A stretch of 64,000 nt of DNA from positions 1-64,000 of the forward strand of contig MENQ01000003.1 of NCBI GenBank assembly GCA_001768325.1. Reading direction: 5' to 3'. Shown piece after piece: positions 26,101-35,572 of this stretch. Both the position numbers and the translations under genes were made by a program. The DNA comes from Bacteroidetes bacterium GWC2_46_850 (GTDB lineage Bacteria > Bacteroidota > Bacteroidia > Bacteroidales > Dysgonomonadaceae). Every line of letters begins with the position of its first letter. The stretch's first letter is position 1. Below the pieces are notes generated by a model. It was not told the origin of the DNA and searched no databases. It worked only from the letters and a program-made list of their open reading frames with translations.

Positions 26101-26922
26101 TCACACGTTGAGTGATACCCGCTTAAAGGAAGTAACCGTAAGTTCCTTGTTGTTTTCTTTCAAAAACTGTTCAATCGTCTTTTTCGGATCCTTTACATAC
26201 TCCTGTTGAAGCAGGGTAGACTCCTTGTAAAACTTTTGCAGGGCACCTTCGGCGATCCTGTCAAGCAGGTTCTCGGGCTTACCGGCCTCGCGTGCTTTTT
26301 CGCGGGCTATTTCCAGTTCTTTTTCCTTCACATCGGCGGGAATGCTATCAGCAGTAACAGCAATGGGGTTCATCGCTGCCACCTGCATGGCCACATCCTT
26401 TGCCACGTGCTCATCTACGTTGGATTGGTTGAAACCGGCGATGGTGGCCAGTTTATTTCCCATGTGAATATATGATATAACATAAGGAGCCGTGATGTGT
26501 TCGTAAAAGCCCAGCTGCATTTTTTCACCTGTTGCACCAATCTTATCGGTGATCAACTGCGATACGCTACCGTTGGGTAATTCCACTGCAAGCAACTGCT
26601 CGAGAGTTTCAGGTTTGTGGGCGATAGCGGCATCGAGAATCTGCTGGGTGAGTGCGATAAACTCTTCGTTCTTGGCCACGAAGTCGGTTTCGCACTGCAG
26701 TGCAACCACCGCTGCGAAATTACCTTCTGTTGTGGCCAGCACACAACCCTCAGATGCTTCACGGTCTTCCCGTTTAGCGGCTACTGCCTGTCCTTTTTTA
26801 CGGATGATCTCCATTGCTTTGTCGAAGTCACCGTTCGCTTCGTTGAGTGCATTTTTGCAATCCATCATTCCCGCGCCGGTCATTTTGCGCAAATGCTGGA
26901 TTTCTGCCATTGTAACTGCCAT
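26101..26922 (-). CDS. tsf: Translation elongation factor Ts
   Basis: 273-residue guanine nucleotide exchange factor for EF-Tu. N-terminal UBA-like MAEIQHLRKMTGAGMMDCKNAL, the EF-Tu contact TDFVAKNEEF, and core segments IAGFNQSNVDEHVAKDVAMQVAAMNP and KEYVKDPKKTIEQFL at the end are typical. It follows rpsB by 27 bases on the same strand, the standard pairing. Confidence 0.98.
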   Translation of the reverse strand: MAVTMAEIQHLRKMTGAGMMDCKNALNEANGDFDKAMEIIRKKGQAVAAKREDREASEGCVLATTEGNFAAVVALQCETDFVAKNEEFIALTQQILDAAIAHKPETLEQLLAVELPNGSVSQLITDKIGATGEKMQLGFYEHITAPYVISYIHMGNKLATIAGFNQSNVDEHVAKDVAMQVAAMNPIAVTADSIPADVKEKELEIAREKAREAGKPENLLDRIAEGALQKFYKESTLLQQEYVKDPKKTIEQFLKENNKELTVTSFKRVSLNV

Positions 26923-26949
26923 ATTATAATTTTTCTCTGTTTATATTAC

Positions 26950-27807
26950 TTATTCGTCCACCTCGTCACCCTTCGTGTATTTGCTCACTACGGCTGCCTT
27001 CATTGCTTCCGTATCTTCCTTTTTTACACGTTCTTTTCTGGCCGATTTCGATTTACGTTCCCTGCGCTGTGGTGCATCTTCATCCTGTTCTTCTGCAGCG
27101 GCGGCATCAGCTTTCTCTACTTTTCTTTCATCGAGACCCTCTTTGATCGATTCGCAAATATATCCGAGGATCATGTCCACGGCTTTTGAAGCATCGTCGT
27201 TGGCAGGAATCACGAAGTCGATGTTGGAAGGATCAGAATTGGTGTCCACAATACCAAAGACGGGGATGCCCAGCTTTTCTGCTTCTTTCACGGCAATCTG
27301 TTCTTTCATCACGTCCACGACAAAGATTGCCGAAGGGAGACGGGTAAGGTCCTGTATGGAACCCAATGTTTTCTCAAGTTTTGCACGCTGACGGGTAACC
27401 TGCAGCTTTTCGCGCTTCGACAAGGTGTCAAACGTTCCGTCTTTAATCATCTTGTCGATGCTGCTCATTTTTTTCACCGCCTTGCGGATGGTGGGGAAGT
27501 TGGTGAGCATACCGCCCGGCCAGCGTTCAATCACGTAGGGCATGTTGATGCTCTGTGCTTTTTCCTCGATCACAGGCTTTGCCTGTTTCTTGGTAGCCAC
27601 GAAAAGGATTTTCTTTCCTGCCTTGGCAATTTGCTTCAGTGCTGCCGCAGCCTCTTCGGTCTTGGCAATGGTTTTGTAAAGATCGATGATGTGAATGCCG
27701 TTGCGCTCCATGAAAATATAGGGAGCCATCGCGGGATTCCATTTTCTTTTTAAGTGTCCGAAGTGGGCTCCGGTTTCAAGAAGTTGGTCAAATTCTAATT
27801 TTGCCAT
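26950..27807 (-). CDS. rpsB: 30S ribosomal protein S2
   Basis: 285-residue S2: MAKLEFDQLLETGAHFGHLKR, KWNPAMAPYIFMERNGIHII, RWPGGMLTNFPTIRK and VVDVMKEQIAVKEAEKLGIPV. After about residue 230 a charged extension (about 55 residues, Ala/Glu then Arg/Lys-rich) is added, as is usual in Bacteroidota. A structured leader in the 203 bases upstream may regulate it. tsf follows. Confidence 0.98.
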   Translation of the reverse strand: MAKLEFDQLLETGAHFGHLKRKWNPAMAPYIFMERNGIHIIDLYKTIAKTEEAAAALKQIAKAGKKILFVATKKQAKPVIEEKAQSINMPYVIERWPGGMLTNFPTIRKAVKKMSSIDKMIKDGTFDTLSKREKLQVTRQRAKLEKTLGSIQDLTRLPSAIFVVDVMKEQIAVKEAEKLGIPVFGIVDTNSDPSNIDFVIPANDDASKAVDMILGYICESIKEGLDERKVEKADAAAAEEQDEDAPQRRERKSKSARKERVKKEDTEAMKAAVVSKYTKGDEVDE

Positions 27808-28010
27808 GTTTTGTTTGTTGATTAATTCGTTTACTTTCTTTTTCTAAGCCGAACCGTAAGGTAAATTATCCGATTACCGGTTCACCGATTATCTAATAAT
27901 GTCCTTACGATTTAGATACTAAACGGAGCGGCTTGCAGGCCGCTTTATCTGTTTACCCGGCCACAGAGGCAACAAATGCAGCGTGTGTACCGGACGCCTG
28001 ATCCAATATA
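27808..28010 (-). promoter_or_regulatory. rpsB leader with two hairpins (candidate S2 autoregulatory element)
   Basis: Non-coding gap between rpsI and rpsB. In minus-strand order it has a 6-bp GC-rich stem (arms 27939-27944 and 27927-27932, loop 6) and then a 10-bp hairpin with a four-base bulge (arms 27874-27883, pairing with 27860-27864 plus 27851-27855), about 44 bases before the rpsB ATG. Neither stem has a T tract, so simple terminators are unlikely. Control by ribosomal protein S2 is an inference from position. Confidence 0.45.
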
Positions 28011-28397
28011 TTAACGTTTCGAGAACTGGAATCTCTTTCTTGCTTTGGGCTGTCCCGGTTTCTTGCGTTCTACCACACGCGGGTCACGGGTCATGAAGCC
28101 TTCTGCTCTCAGTGCCGGTTTGTCTTCGGGATTGATCTTCACCAAAGCGCGTGCGATGCCCAATCGGGCTGCCTCCGATTGTCCCTTGTAACCACCACCA
28201 TCGAGGTTGATGCGGATATCATATTTATCCGACACATTGAGTTTATTCAACGGTTGTTTTACAATGAACTGAAGGATAGAAGAAGGGAAATAGTTTTCCA
28301 GTTCGCGTTTGTTGATGACGATCCTGCCTGTCCCTTCTGTCACGAATACACGGGCTACAGCTGCTTTGCGTCTTCCTATTGCATTTACTGCTTCCAT
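28011..28397 (-). CDS. rpsI: 30S ribosomal protein S9
   Basis: 128-residue S9: MEAVNAIGRRKAAVARVFVTEGTG, the LDGGGYKGQSEAARLGIARAL core, and the conserved basic C-terminus RKKPGQPKARKRFQFSKR that reaches the P-site tRNA. Five bases after rplM on the same strand. Confidence 0.98.
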   Translation of the reverse strand: MEAVNAIGRRKAAVARVFVTEGTGRIVINKRELENYFPSSILQFIVKQPLNKLNVSDKYDIRINLDGGGYKGQSEAARLGIARALVKINPEDKPALRAEGFMTRDPRVVERKKPGQPKARKRFQFSKR

Positions 28398-28402
28398 CTT
28401 TA

Positions 28403-28858
28403 TTATTTTAGCGTATTAATATCAAGTTTTTTGGGTTTCTGTGCCTGATGCGGATGCTCTGTTCCGGCATAGACAAACATGTTGGTCAGGATGACATCTC
28501 CCAGTTTATTTTTGGGCAACATACCCTTCACAACCTTTCTGAAAAGCCTGTCCGGCCCTTTGCGCATCAGTTCGGCGGGTGTAAACTCACGCTGACCTCC
28601 GGGATAACCCGAATAACGATAATAGATGCGGTCGGTCCACTTGTTGCCCGAAAGTTTCACCTTGTCGGCATTCAGGATGATCACATTGTCACCGCAATCT
28701 ACGTGCGGGGTAAAGCTTGCCTTGTATTTTCCCCTCAGCAGCTTGGCTACTTTTGAACAGAGACGTCCCAGGGGCTGACCTGTAGCATCAATTTCAACCC
28801 ACTCTTTTTTAGCCGTTTCTTTATTGACAGAAATGGTTTTATAACTTAGTGTATCCAC
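28403..28858 (-). CDS. rplM: 50S ribosomal protein L13
   Basis: 151-residue L13: KKEWVEIDATGQPLGRLCSKVA, GDNVIILNADKVKLSGNKW, and the signature RKVVKGMLPKNKLGD. It starts the rplM-rpsI-rpsB-tsf block. The promoter at 28996-29026 gives it a leader of about 130 bases. Confidence 0.98.
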   Translation of the reverse strand: MDTLSYKTISVNKETAKKEWVEIDATGQPLGRLCSKVAKLLRGKYKASFTPHVDCGDNVIILNADKVKLSGNKWTDRIYYRYSGYPGGQREFTPAELMRKGPDRLFRKVVKGMLPKNKLGDVILTNMFVYAGTEHPHQAQKPKKLDINTLK

Positions 28859-28995
28859 TTTTGTTGTTGTTTAATTAGTAAATAATTGCAAAGTAGATTT
28901 ATCCAGCTTCCTCTTTTTGTCTTGCTAAGGGACATAAAGGCAAATAAAAAGCTCTAAATCAAACTTTTAATTGATAAAAACTAATAATCGGACTG

Positions 28996-29026
28996 CAAAG
29001 TTACAATAATTCAGTTTATTAACAAA
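28996..29026 (-). promoter_or_regulatory. Promoter of the rplM-rpsI(-rpsB-tsf) operon
   Basis: On the minus strand TTTG (29023-29026) and TAACTTTG (28996-29003) are separated by exactly 19 bases, a full match to the Bacteroidota -33/-7 pattern. It predicts a leader of about 130 bases before rplM. Confidence 0.8.
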
Positions 29027-29101
29027 GAATTTAAAGTGATTTTCTTTTGGGGAAAATGAAAATTTTCATGCCTTATTTTATAGAAAATCTTGGGCAGGTT
29101 A

Positions 29102-29131
29102 TTGTGAATTTATAAAATTATCGTATCTTTG
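29102..29131 (+). promoter_or_regulatory. Promoter of tRNA-Arg
   Basis: TTG at 29102-29104 and TATCTTTG at 29124-29131 with 19 bases between. The predicted transcript starts a few bases before the mature 5' end of the tRNA. Confidence 0.8.
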
Positions 29132-29145
29132 CACCCGTAAAAAGA

Positions 29146-29222
29146 GGCCCCGTAGCTTAACTGAATAGAGCATCTGACTACGGATCAGAAGGTTACAGGT
29201 TTGAATCCTGTCGGGGTCACCA
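29146..29222 (+). tRNA. tRNA-Arg (anticodon ACG)
   Basis: 77 bases including an encoded CCA. The acceptor arm GGCCCCG pairs with CGGGGTC (one G-U). The anticodon stem TCTGA/TCAGA encloses the loop CTACGGA, giving anticodon ACG (read as ICG after deamination). The T arm ACAGG-TTTGAAT-CCTGT is canonical. It has its own promoter and a terminator at 29242. Confidence 0.96.
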
Positions 29223-29241
29223 TGGAAGTGATTCCATTTTC

Positions 29242-29283
29242 AGCTATTAAGCGAAGTTTCAGCTTAATAGCTTTTTCTTTTTT
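29242..29283 (+). terminator. Terminator after tRNA-Arg
   Basis: AGCTATTAAGC (29242-29252) pairs with GCTTAATAGCT (29262-29272) over 11 bp with a 9-base loop, followed by a T-rich run (TTTTCTTTTTT). Confidence 0.9.
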
Positions 29284-29319
29284 AATGCGTTTTTCTTCTG
29301 AATAATACATTATTAATCA

Positions 29320-30561
29320 ATGAAATCGAAGTTATTCCTTATTACTGCCTTCGTGGCACTTTTTTCCATGAAATCATTTTCACAAAATGATTCTTTACGC
29401 AAACAGATCATGAATTATGAACAATCGGATCATGATTTTTTGGACAAAGGCCGGCGCTTGCTTCTGGAAAATTTTATAAAAAGCGACATGCTGAAGGCAA
29501 AAGAGATTAAGGACCTGCTGCTTAAAGAGAATGGAGGAAATATTTACAACACGTTTTATCCCATTGAATATATTTACCTGCTTTATTGGACGGAAGAGTA
29601 TAAAGAGTTGACCGATTTCATTAAGCAGGTTGATTACACTTTACCTGTTTCCAATTCTGTCAGAATTCTTGCACAGACTGACAATATGTTTTCAACACTG
29701 TTGCAACAAACACTCGCGAATAAAGACATACTGCTTGTATTTATAGAGAACAGCCATGTTTCTGATATGGATAAGGAATTTCTTGTTCTACAGCTGGAAG
29801 ATATTTTAAGAGCAGGGCAAAGTAGTGGCGAGATGGATTTCGAATCAGAGCAGACCAGACACATAAATGAACTTTCCGATCGTTTTCTGGAAGAGTACCC
29901 CAATAGTCCCTACGATACCATCATTCGTGAAACCATCAGATTTCGATTTGAACTCTCACCATGGGCTTTTTATTGGGATGTAGTGGGATTTGGCGCAGTT
30001 ATTCCAAACGGAAACCTGGGTGAATACTTTAATGCCGGTGCGAGCATGGAAATGGCATTTGATTTACGATATAAAAAGTTGGTAAGCATTTTTGGTTTCG
30101 GGTTTTCGGGTCATTCCCTGAAAAAAGATATTTATATAAATAATGTCGTATGGCCAAAAGAATCGATATCAACGCTTGGTATGGGTTATTTGAATGCCGG
30201 TTATCTGTTGCTCGACACAAAAAAGTTTAGCATATATCCATTTATGGGAGTAGGATATAGTGGTTTTTCCGCATCCGAGGAAACGACAAAGGATGTTCCC
30301 GAGCTCAAAAAACTTAAACTCAACTCATGGTTTTCCCAGGCAGGTATTGGCTTCGATTACAAATTTAAAATTGTTGAGCATTATGATTATGGTATGGGTG
30401 ATAGCTCCAGCAGAATAAGTGTGAGATATACATACAGAATGCCCAACTATGACAGAAGTTTGGAGACATTGAATGGCTTAACTCAACCCATGGACGGATT
30501 TACCCATAGCATCATGGTTTCCTGGGGATTTGGGGGAAGGGGAAAGAATAGGGTGAAATAA
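29320..30561 (+). CDS. Exported protein with C-terminal outer-membrane barrel-like region, unknown function
   Basis: 413 residues. Signal peptide MKSKLFLITAFVALFSMKSF with cleavage near SQN. Residues about 25-205 are helical and charged, possibly TPR-like (LLLENFIKSDMLKAKEIKDL, EYIYLLYWTEEYKELTDF). From about 210 the pattern turns to alternating beta strands (FYWDVVGFGAVIPNG, ASMEMAFDLRYKKL, FSIYPFMGVGYSGFS, ISVRYTYRMPNYD, HSIMVSWGFGGR), like an outer-membrane barrel. I do not recognise the family. It is AT-richer than the sdh region. It converges on the hydrolase gene. Confidence 0.75.
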   Translation: MKSKLFLITAFVALFSMKSFSQNDSLRKQIMNYEQSDHDFLDKGRRLLLENFIKSDMLKAKEIKDLLLKENGGNIYNTFYPIEYIYLLYWTEEYKELTDFIKQVDYTLPVSNSVRILAQTDNMFSTLLQQTLANKDILLVFIENSHVSDMDKEFLVLQLEDILRAGQSSGEMDFESEQTRHINELSDRFLEEYPNSPYDTIIRETIRFRFELSPWAFYWDVVGFGAVIPNGNLGEYFNAGASMEMAFDLRYKKLVSIFGFGFSGHSLKKDIYINNVVWPKESISTLGMGYLNAGYLLLDTKKFSIYPFMGVGYSGFSASEETTKDVPELKKLKLNSWFSQAGIGFDYKFKIVEHYDYGMGDSSSRISVRYTYRMPNYDRSLETLNGLTQPMDGFTHSIMVSWGFGGRGKNRVK

Positions 30562-30580
30562 AAAATCAAATCTTACAATA

Positions 30581-31573
30581 TTAATCTTTCAGAAAATTCT
30601 TCAGTGGCGCAATAAATAGCTCAAAAGATTCTATATGCGGCAAGTGGCCGATATTGTCCAGCTCTATCAATCTGGAATTGGGTATTTTCTTTTGTGTCTC
30701 TTTACCCAGGTATTGATAAAGTCCCATTTTATCACGAACCGACTGATCCCTGACATGATTCCTCCCGATGGCGGTGCGGTCTCTGGTGCCGATAATCAGT
30801 AAGGTGGGTACCTGGATATACTGGAACTCGTACAACACCGGCTGGGTGAAAATCATATCGGCTGTCAGTGCATTGTTCATTGCCACAATGGGATATTCGG
30901 GGTGCTCTACCCAACCTGTGAGCAGGTAAACCCATTCATCATATTCAGGTTTCCAATTGTTGTCGTAGTAAGACACCAATTGATATTCTCTGGTAGTTTC
31001 GTATGTAGCCCGAAGTTCATTTACATAATGCTGATCTACAGTGGTGTATGGAGCAACCACTTTCCAGTCTTCCAAACCGATGGGATTTTCAAGCACCATT
31101 TTATCCACCATCTCGGGATACATGAGCGTAAAACGGGTTGCCAGCATGCCACCCATTGAATGCCCCAGTACACTCGTCTTATCAATAGACAAGTGGTCGA
31201 GCAGCTCTTTGGTATTCTTTGCCAATTGCTGGAATGAGAAATGGTAGCCCATTGGTTTGGATGATTTGCCAAACCCGATCTGATCGGGTACGATCACTCT
31301 GTACCCTTCTCCCGTGAGAGCGTCCACCGTGGTTTTCCAATATGCTCCATTGAAATTTTTCCCATGAAGCAGCAGCATTGTTTTTCCGTTACCCTTGTCC
31401 GGTTGTATGTCCATATATGCCATTTTCAACTCCTGGTGCTGATTTCTGAAGTAAAAGAATTCAACTTCAAACGGATACTGGTAGTTCGTCAACATGATAT
31501 CGAGCACAGGCCTTTCCTGACCTGTCAACACAAAAGGAAGGAAAAGTATAGATAGAATAAATATTTTTTTCAT
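30581..31573 (-). CDS. Secreted alpha/beta-fold hydrolase
   Basis: 330 residues with a signal peptide (MKKIFILSILFLPFVLTG, near QE). Alpha/beta hydrolase marks: LLLHGKNFNGAYWKTTV (oxyanion HG), VIVPDQIGFGKSSKP, the nucleophile elbow GHSMGGMLATRF, the acid in GTRDRTA, and the catalytic His in DNIGHLPHIESF. The architecture is like haloalkane dehalogenase or epoxide hydrolase relatives, but the substrate cannot be named. Periplasmic or lipid-facing location follows from the signal peptide. It stands alone. Confidence 0.88.
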   Translation of the reverse strand: MKKIFILSILFLPFVLTGQERPVLDIMLTNYQYPFEVEFFYFRNQHQELKMAYMDIQPDKGNGKTMLLLHGKNFNGAYWKTTVDALTGEGYRVIVPDQIGFGKSSKPMGYHFSFQQLAKNTKELLDHLSIDKTSVLGHSMGGMLATRFTLMYPEMVDKMVLENPIGLEDWKVVAPYTTVDQHYVNELRATYETTREYQLVSYYDNNWKPEYDEWVYLLTGWVEHPEYPIVAMNNALTADMIFTQPVLYEFQYIQVPTLLIIGTRDRTAIGRNHVRDQSVRDKMGLYQYLGKETQKKIPNSRLIELDNIGHLPHIESFELFIAPLKNFLKD

Positions 31574-31659
31574 CGTTATGTATTACTTGATATTATTTTT
31601 ACTTTATCCTATCAACAAACTCACATATATAAAGTTTCCGTTATCCACAAAAGGTATTT

Positions 31660-33585
31660 TTAACGGTGATTTTTGCTTCTTTTTGCCGATACCCGATCAT
31701 CTTCCAGGTTCAATTCGCCCGCATCGATCAGGAACCGGATGACCCGGATCACTTTTTCTGTATTTTCATCCGCGACCGAATCTACCAGGTTGTTTATCCT
31801 GCGAGGTTGACCGTCACCCAACAACATTTCAACCTGCTCTTTGATTCTGCGGAATTCATAATTCGACAAGCCTGTTTCATTCTTTTTCAGACAGACATCA
31901 CAGCAGCCGCAGTCCCGCGGATTTTTCTCGTCGAAATAGATCAGCAGCATCCTGCTACGGCATACAGCCTCCTCCTCCACATAACCGATCATGGAATGGA
32001 TCCGTTTCTCAAAGCGTTTTTTTCGTTCCTCATATACTGCACGGGAGATGGAGACAAACTGCGTTTCCTCCCGCGACGTGGTAAACACGATAAAAGGCGT
32101 TTTCTTCTGCGGAATATAACGGATATAGCGCAGGCGGGAGAGAGAAATCAGCTTCTCGGTGACCTCCTTCCTGCTTTTGCCGGTTCGCACGGCGAGCATC
32201 GACTCATCAATGTAAACATCATCCGAGAAAACACCGGTATAGTTCCGTAAAATAGCATGCAGCAACTCATCGCTGTCCTTATCGAGACGCAGCGAGTACA
32301 TTTCGTCGCGATAAATCAGAAACTGTATCCGGGAACGCAGGTCAATCTCCTCTGTATATTCAATGTAACCGGCGAGTTCCAGTATCTTCAACGCATGGTG
32401 CGTCTGCAGAAAAGGAAGTTTGAAAGGCACACAAAACTCGTGCAGACTGAAATCATACACATCATTGTATCCCGCTCCTACTGCCACCTGGTAATAATTT
32501 CCCAGTGCCTCGTAAACCCGCAGGATGAAGTCACGCTCCGGGAAAGCGTCGGTAATCCGCTTTTTCAGTTTGGTACTGTCGGCTGCAGTGTATAGAATGA
32601 TTGCATAGGAGCGTTCTTCGTCGCGGCCGGCACGTCCCGCTTCCTGAAAATACTCCTCCGGCGAGTTGGGCAGATCCATGTGAATGACCGTCCGCACATC
32701 CGGCTTATCAATACCCATCCCAAAGGCATTGGTTGCGACAATCACCCGGCACTCATCGAGCTTCCAGGCGTTTTGCTTATAAATTTTCTCCTCGTGCGAG
32801 AGGCCCGCATGAAAAAAGTCGGCCATGATACCCGCTTTTTTGAGGGAGAGTGCAATTTCTTTGGTCTGCTTCCTGCTGCGCACGTAGACGATGGAGGTTC
32901 CCGGCACGGTTTGGAGAATATGGATCAACTCCGCCAGCTTGTTATCTGCGTTCCGTACCACGTAGGAAAGATTCTCCCGGACAAAACTTTTTTGAAAAAG
33001 GTTCTTCTCTTTAAATAGCAGCTTCTCCTGGATGTCATCCACAACCTCTTTTGTGGCGGTGGCGGTGAGTGCAAGCACGGGAACACCTTCCAGAAGGCGA
33101 CGGATACCGGAAATCTTCAGATAAGAGGGGCGGAAGTCATAACCCCATTGAGAAATACAGTGTGATTCATCCACGACCAGCAGACAGACATCCATTGCCT
33201 GCAGCTTGGTGATAAAGATATCGGAAGAGAGACGTTCGGGAGAGACGTACAGAAATTTATAGTCGCCGAAGATACAGTTCTCGAGTGTGGTGATGATCTC
33301 TTCGCGGGACATGCCGGAATAGACAGCAGCCGCCTTGATCCCGCGTTCCCGCAGGTTATCGACCTGATCTTTCATCAGTGAGATAAGTGGCGTCACCACC
33401 AGGCAGATTCCTTTCATGCCCATGACGGGAACCTGAAAGGTAAGCGATTTGCCTCCGCCGGTAGGCATCAGACCCAGGGTATCCCTCCCCTCCCAGACCG
33501 ATTGAATAATCTGCTCCTGCAGTGGCCGGAAAGAGGAGTAACCCCAATAGTCGTGCAGTATCTGATGAAACAATTCCGTTTGCAT
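31660..33585 (-). CDS. recQ: ATP-dependent DNA helicase RecQ
   Basis: 641-residue 3'-5' helicase (start at the second Met, MQTELFHQILHDYWGY; a Met two codons earlier is possible). Motifs: FRPLQEQIIQ (motif 0), LMPTGGGKSLTFQVP (Walker A), VVDESHCISQWGYDFRPSY (DESH and aromatic loop), TATATKEVV, FGMGIDKPDVR and QEAGRAGRDE. The zinc-binding domain has Cys pairs (CRSR, CGCCDVC), followed by the winged helix. recJ lies just upstream on the same strand, 18 bases away, pairing two recombination nuclease/helicase genes. Confidence 0.96.
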   Translation of the reverse strand: MQTELFHQILHDYWGYSSFRPLQEQIIQSVWEGRDTLGLMPTGGGKSLTFQVPVMGMKGICLVVTPLISLMKDQVDNLRERGIKAAAVYSGMSREEIITTLENCIFGDYKFLYVSPERLSSDIFITKLQAMDVCLLVVDESHCISQWGYDFRPSYLKISGIRRLLEGVPVLALTATATKEVVDDIQEKLLFKEKNLFQKSFVRENLSYVVRNADNKLAELIHILQTVPGTSIVYVRSRKQTKEIALSLKKAGIMADFFHAGLSHEEKIYKQNAWKLDECRVIVATNAFGMGIDKPDVRTVIHMDLPNSPEEYFQEAGRAGRDEERSYAIILYTAADSTKLKKRITDAFPERDFILRVYEALGNYYQVAVGAGYNDVYDFSLHEFCVPFKLPFLQTHHALKILELAGYIEYTEEIDLRSRIQFLIYRDEMYSLRLDKDSDELLHAILRNYTGVFSDDVYIDESMLAVRTGKSRKEVTEKLISLSRLRYIRYIPQKKTPFIVFTTSREETQFVSISRAVYEERKKRFEKRIHSMIGYVEEEAVCRSRMLLIYFDEKNPRDCGCCDVCLKKNETGLSNYEFRRIKEQVEMLLGDGQPRRINNLVDSVADENTEKVIRVIRFLIDAGELNLEDDRVSAKRSKNHR

Positions 33586-33603
33586 GGGCAACCGTTTGTT
33601 TGA

Positions 33604-35319
33604 TTATCCCCGTATGTCTTTAACCATCAATTGGGTGAACGACTTGCTGCCATGGGTATTTTCCTCAATGGTATAACAGATGTCCACCGGTTGACCCGAC
33701 TTGATCCGCTGAAAGAAATCATGCTGACTAAAGGCAATACCGGGCATAGGTTTCTCCGTGGTTCGGTCTGTCACCTCCAGCTTGATATGCCGGAATCCTT
33801 TACCCACAAGCTTGCTACCCTCAGCATCATACACATCCCTGGTCAGAAAAACGGGATTCTCGTTCTCAGGACCAAAGGGATTGAACAAGGCAAGCCCATC
33901 GATGAAAGAAGGTGTGATTTGCGAAAAAGTGATCTCCGCATCAACAGTAATCTGCGGAAGCATCATTCCCGGCTCTATTCCATCGAATGAGAGCGTATTG
34001 AACCGGTTGATAAATTCATTGAGATGCTCTTCCCGCAATGTTAACCCGGCGGCATAGGTATGTCCGCCAAAGTTCTCCAGAATGTCGCGGCACGACTCAA
34101 TGGCTTTATACACATCGAAGCCGGGTACCGACCGGGCAGAGCCCGAGATCATGTTATTTGATTTGGTGAGTACCACGGCCGGACGGTAATACTTCTCCGT
34201 AAGACGTGAGGCTACGATCCCCACAATCCCCTTGTGCCATGTTTCATCGTAAAGGACAATGCTTTTCTGATGTTTTATGTCGATGTGGTTATCGATGTAA
34301 TCGAGCGCCTCGTCGGTGATCCTTTTGTCCAGCTCACGACGGTCCTCGTTGTACTTGTCGATGTTCTTGCTTTTCTCCCGTGCCGCGGTCATATCGTTTG
34401 CCAGCATCAGGTCTACGGCCTCCTTTCCGTTCATCATCCTGCCCGAAGCGTTGATGCGCGGACCAATCTTAAAGACAATGTCATTGACGGTGATGTGCTT
34501 CCTGTGCAGTCCGCAAATCTCAATGATTCCACGCAGGCCGAAGCTCGGGTTTGAATTGAGCTGCCTCAACCCGTAATAGGTCATGATGCGGTTTTCACCC
34601 GTAAGCGGGACGATATCCGAGGCAATGCTCACGGCTACCAGATCAAGAAGAGGTTCAATGTCGGAAAAGGGATAACCATTACGCTGGGAGAAAGCCTGCA
34701 CCAGCTTGAAACCAACGCCACAACCCGACAGTTCATCGTAAGGATAGATCGAGTCGGATCTTTTTGCGTCCACAACTGCCACAGCATCCGGCAGTTTATC
34801 ATCGGGCATGTGATGATCACAAATGATGAAATCAATGCCCTTTTCTTTGGCATAGGCGACTTTTGTCACCGCCTTAATGCCACAATCGAGAGAGACTATG
34901 AGCTTTACGCCCGTATTCACGGCATAATCGATTCCCTGAAACGAAATGCCATACCCTTCATCGTACCGGTCAGGAATATAATAATCAATATTATTGGTAA
35001 TCCCCCGAAAGAACTTATACACCAATGCTACTGCTGTCGTGCCATCCACATCGTAATCCCCGTAAACAAGGATTCGTTCTTTGTTGCCCAAAGCCTTCTC
35101 TATCCGTCGAATGGCTTTATCCATATCGGGTAAGAGAAAGGGGTCATGCAGATCTTCGAGTCGGGGATAGAGAAACCGTGTCGCTTCATCGGCTGTCTTC
35201 ATGCCCTTATTCACAAGCAGTTCAACAAGTACAGGGTGTAAATTTAATTCTTTCGCTAATTCATCTTTGATAATTTTTTTGTCGGTTGATAGGGTTGAAT
35301 AATTCCATCTATAAGTCAT
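33604..35319 (-). CDS. recJ: Single-stranded-DNA-specific 5'-3' exonuclease RecJ
   Basis: 571 residues. DHH domain with VYGDYDVDGTTAVALVYKF, ICDHHMPDD and the metal-binding IVSLDCGIKAV; DHHA1 domain with GIVGIVASRLTEKYYRPAVVL, GSARSVPGFDVYKAI and NFGGHTYAAGLTL; then an OB-like end. It works with RecQ to make ssDNA ends for recombination. The pair recJ-recQ is adjacent and co-directional, so likely one operon. Confidence 0.97.
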   Translation of the reverse strand: MTYRWNYSTLSTDKKIIKDELAKELNLHPVLVELLVNKGMKTADEATRFLYPRLEDLHDPFLLPDMDKAIRRIEKALGNKERILVYGDYDVDGTTAVALVYKFFRGITNNIDYYIPDRYDEGYGISFQGIDYAVNTGVKLIVSLDCGIKAVTKVAYAKEKGIDFIICDHHMPDDKLPDAVAVVDAKRSDSIYPYDELSGCGVGFKLVQAFSQRNGYPFSDIEPLLDLVAVSIASDIVPLTGENRIMTYYGLRQLNSNPSFGLRGIIEICGLHRKHITVNDIVFKIGPRINASGRMMNGKEAVDLMLANDMTAAREKSKNIDKYNEDRRELDKRITDEALDYIDNHIDIKHQKSIVLYDETWHKGIVGIVASRLTEKYYRPAVVLTKSNNMISGSARSVPGFDVYKAIESCRDILENFGGHTYAAGLTLREEHLNEFINRFNTLSFDGIEPGMMLPQITVDAEITFSQITPSFIDGLALFNPFGPENENPVFLTRDVYDAEGSKLVGKGFRHIKLEVTDRTTEKPMPGIAFSQHDFFQRIKSGQPVDICYTIEENTHGSKSFTQLMVKDIRG

Positions 35320-35543
35320 TTATATCGTTTTTTTCTTTTCTCTCTCAGGGCCCGAATCAGTTTCGGGATGGGCAACGGTTCCCAGGATGTGGGGATAGCG
35401 TGCGGAATCACGGTAGTGGCATATATGCACACCACTCCGAAGTTGTAAAGGTAATATTATTTTTTTGATTCCCGGAATTTCATCCATAAATAATCAATTT
35501 CGGACGTCCCTGTTCAGGCACAGTCATTTTCAAATCTTCTTTG

Positions 35544-35551
35544 TACCTTTG
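35544..35551 (+). promoter_or_regulatory. Candidate -7 box for mnmA
   Basis: TACCTTTG matches the consensus, 22 bases before the ATG at 35573. This fixes the mnmA start and excludes an in-frame start at 35465 upstream of the promoter. Confidence 0.55.
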
Positions 35552-35572
35552 CACCTTAAAATCAACGGAAGA

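Noticed and set aside
35465-35572. Longer MnmA from an upstream in-frame start
   Set aside because: The extra 36 residues are not MnmA-like and the likely promoter lies inside them; ATG 35573 begins directly with the PP-loop region.
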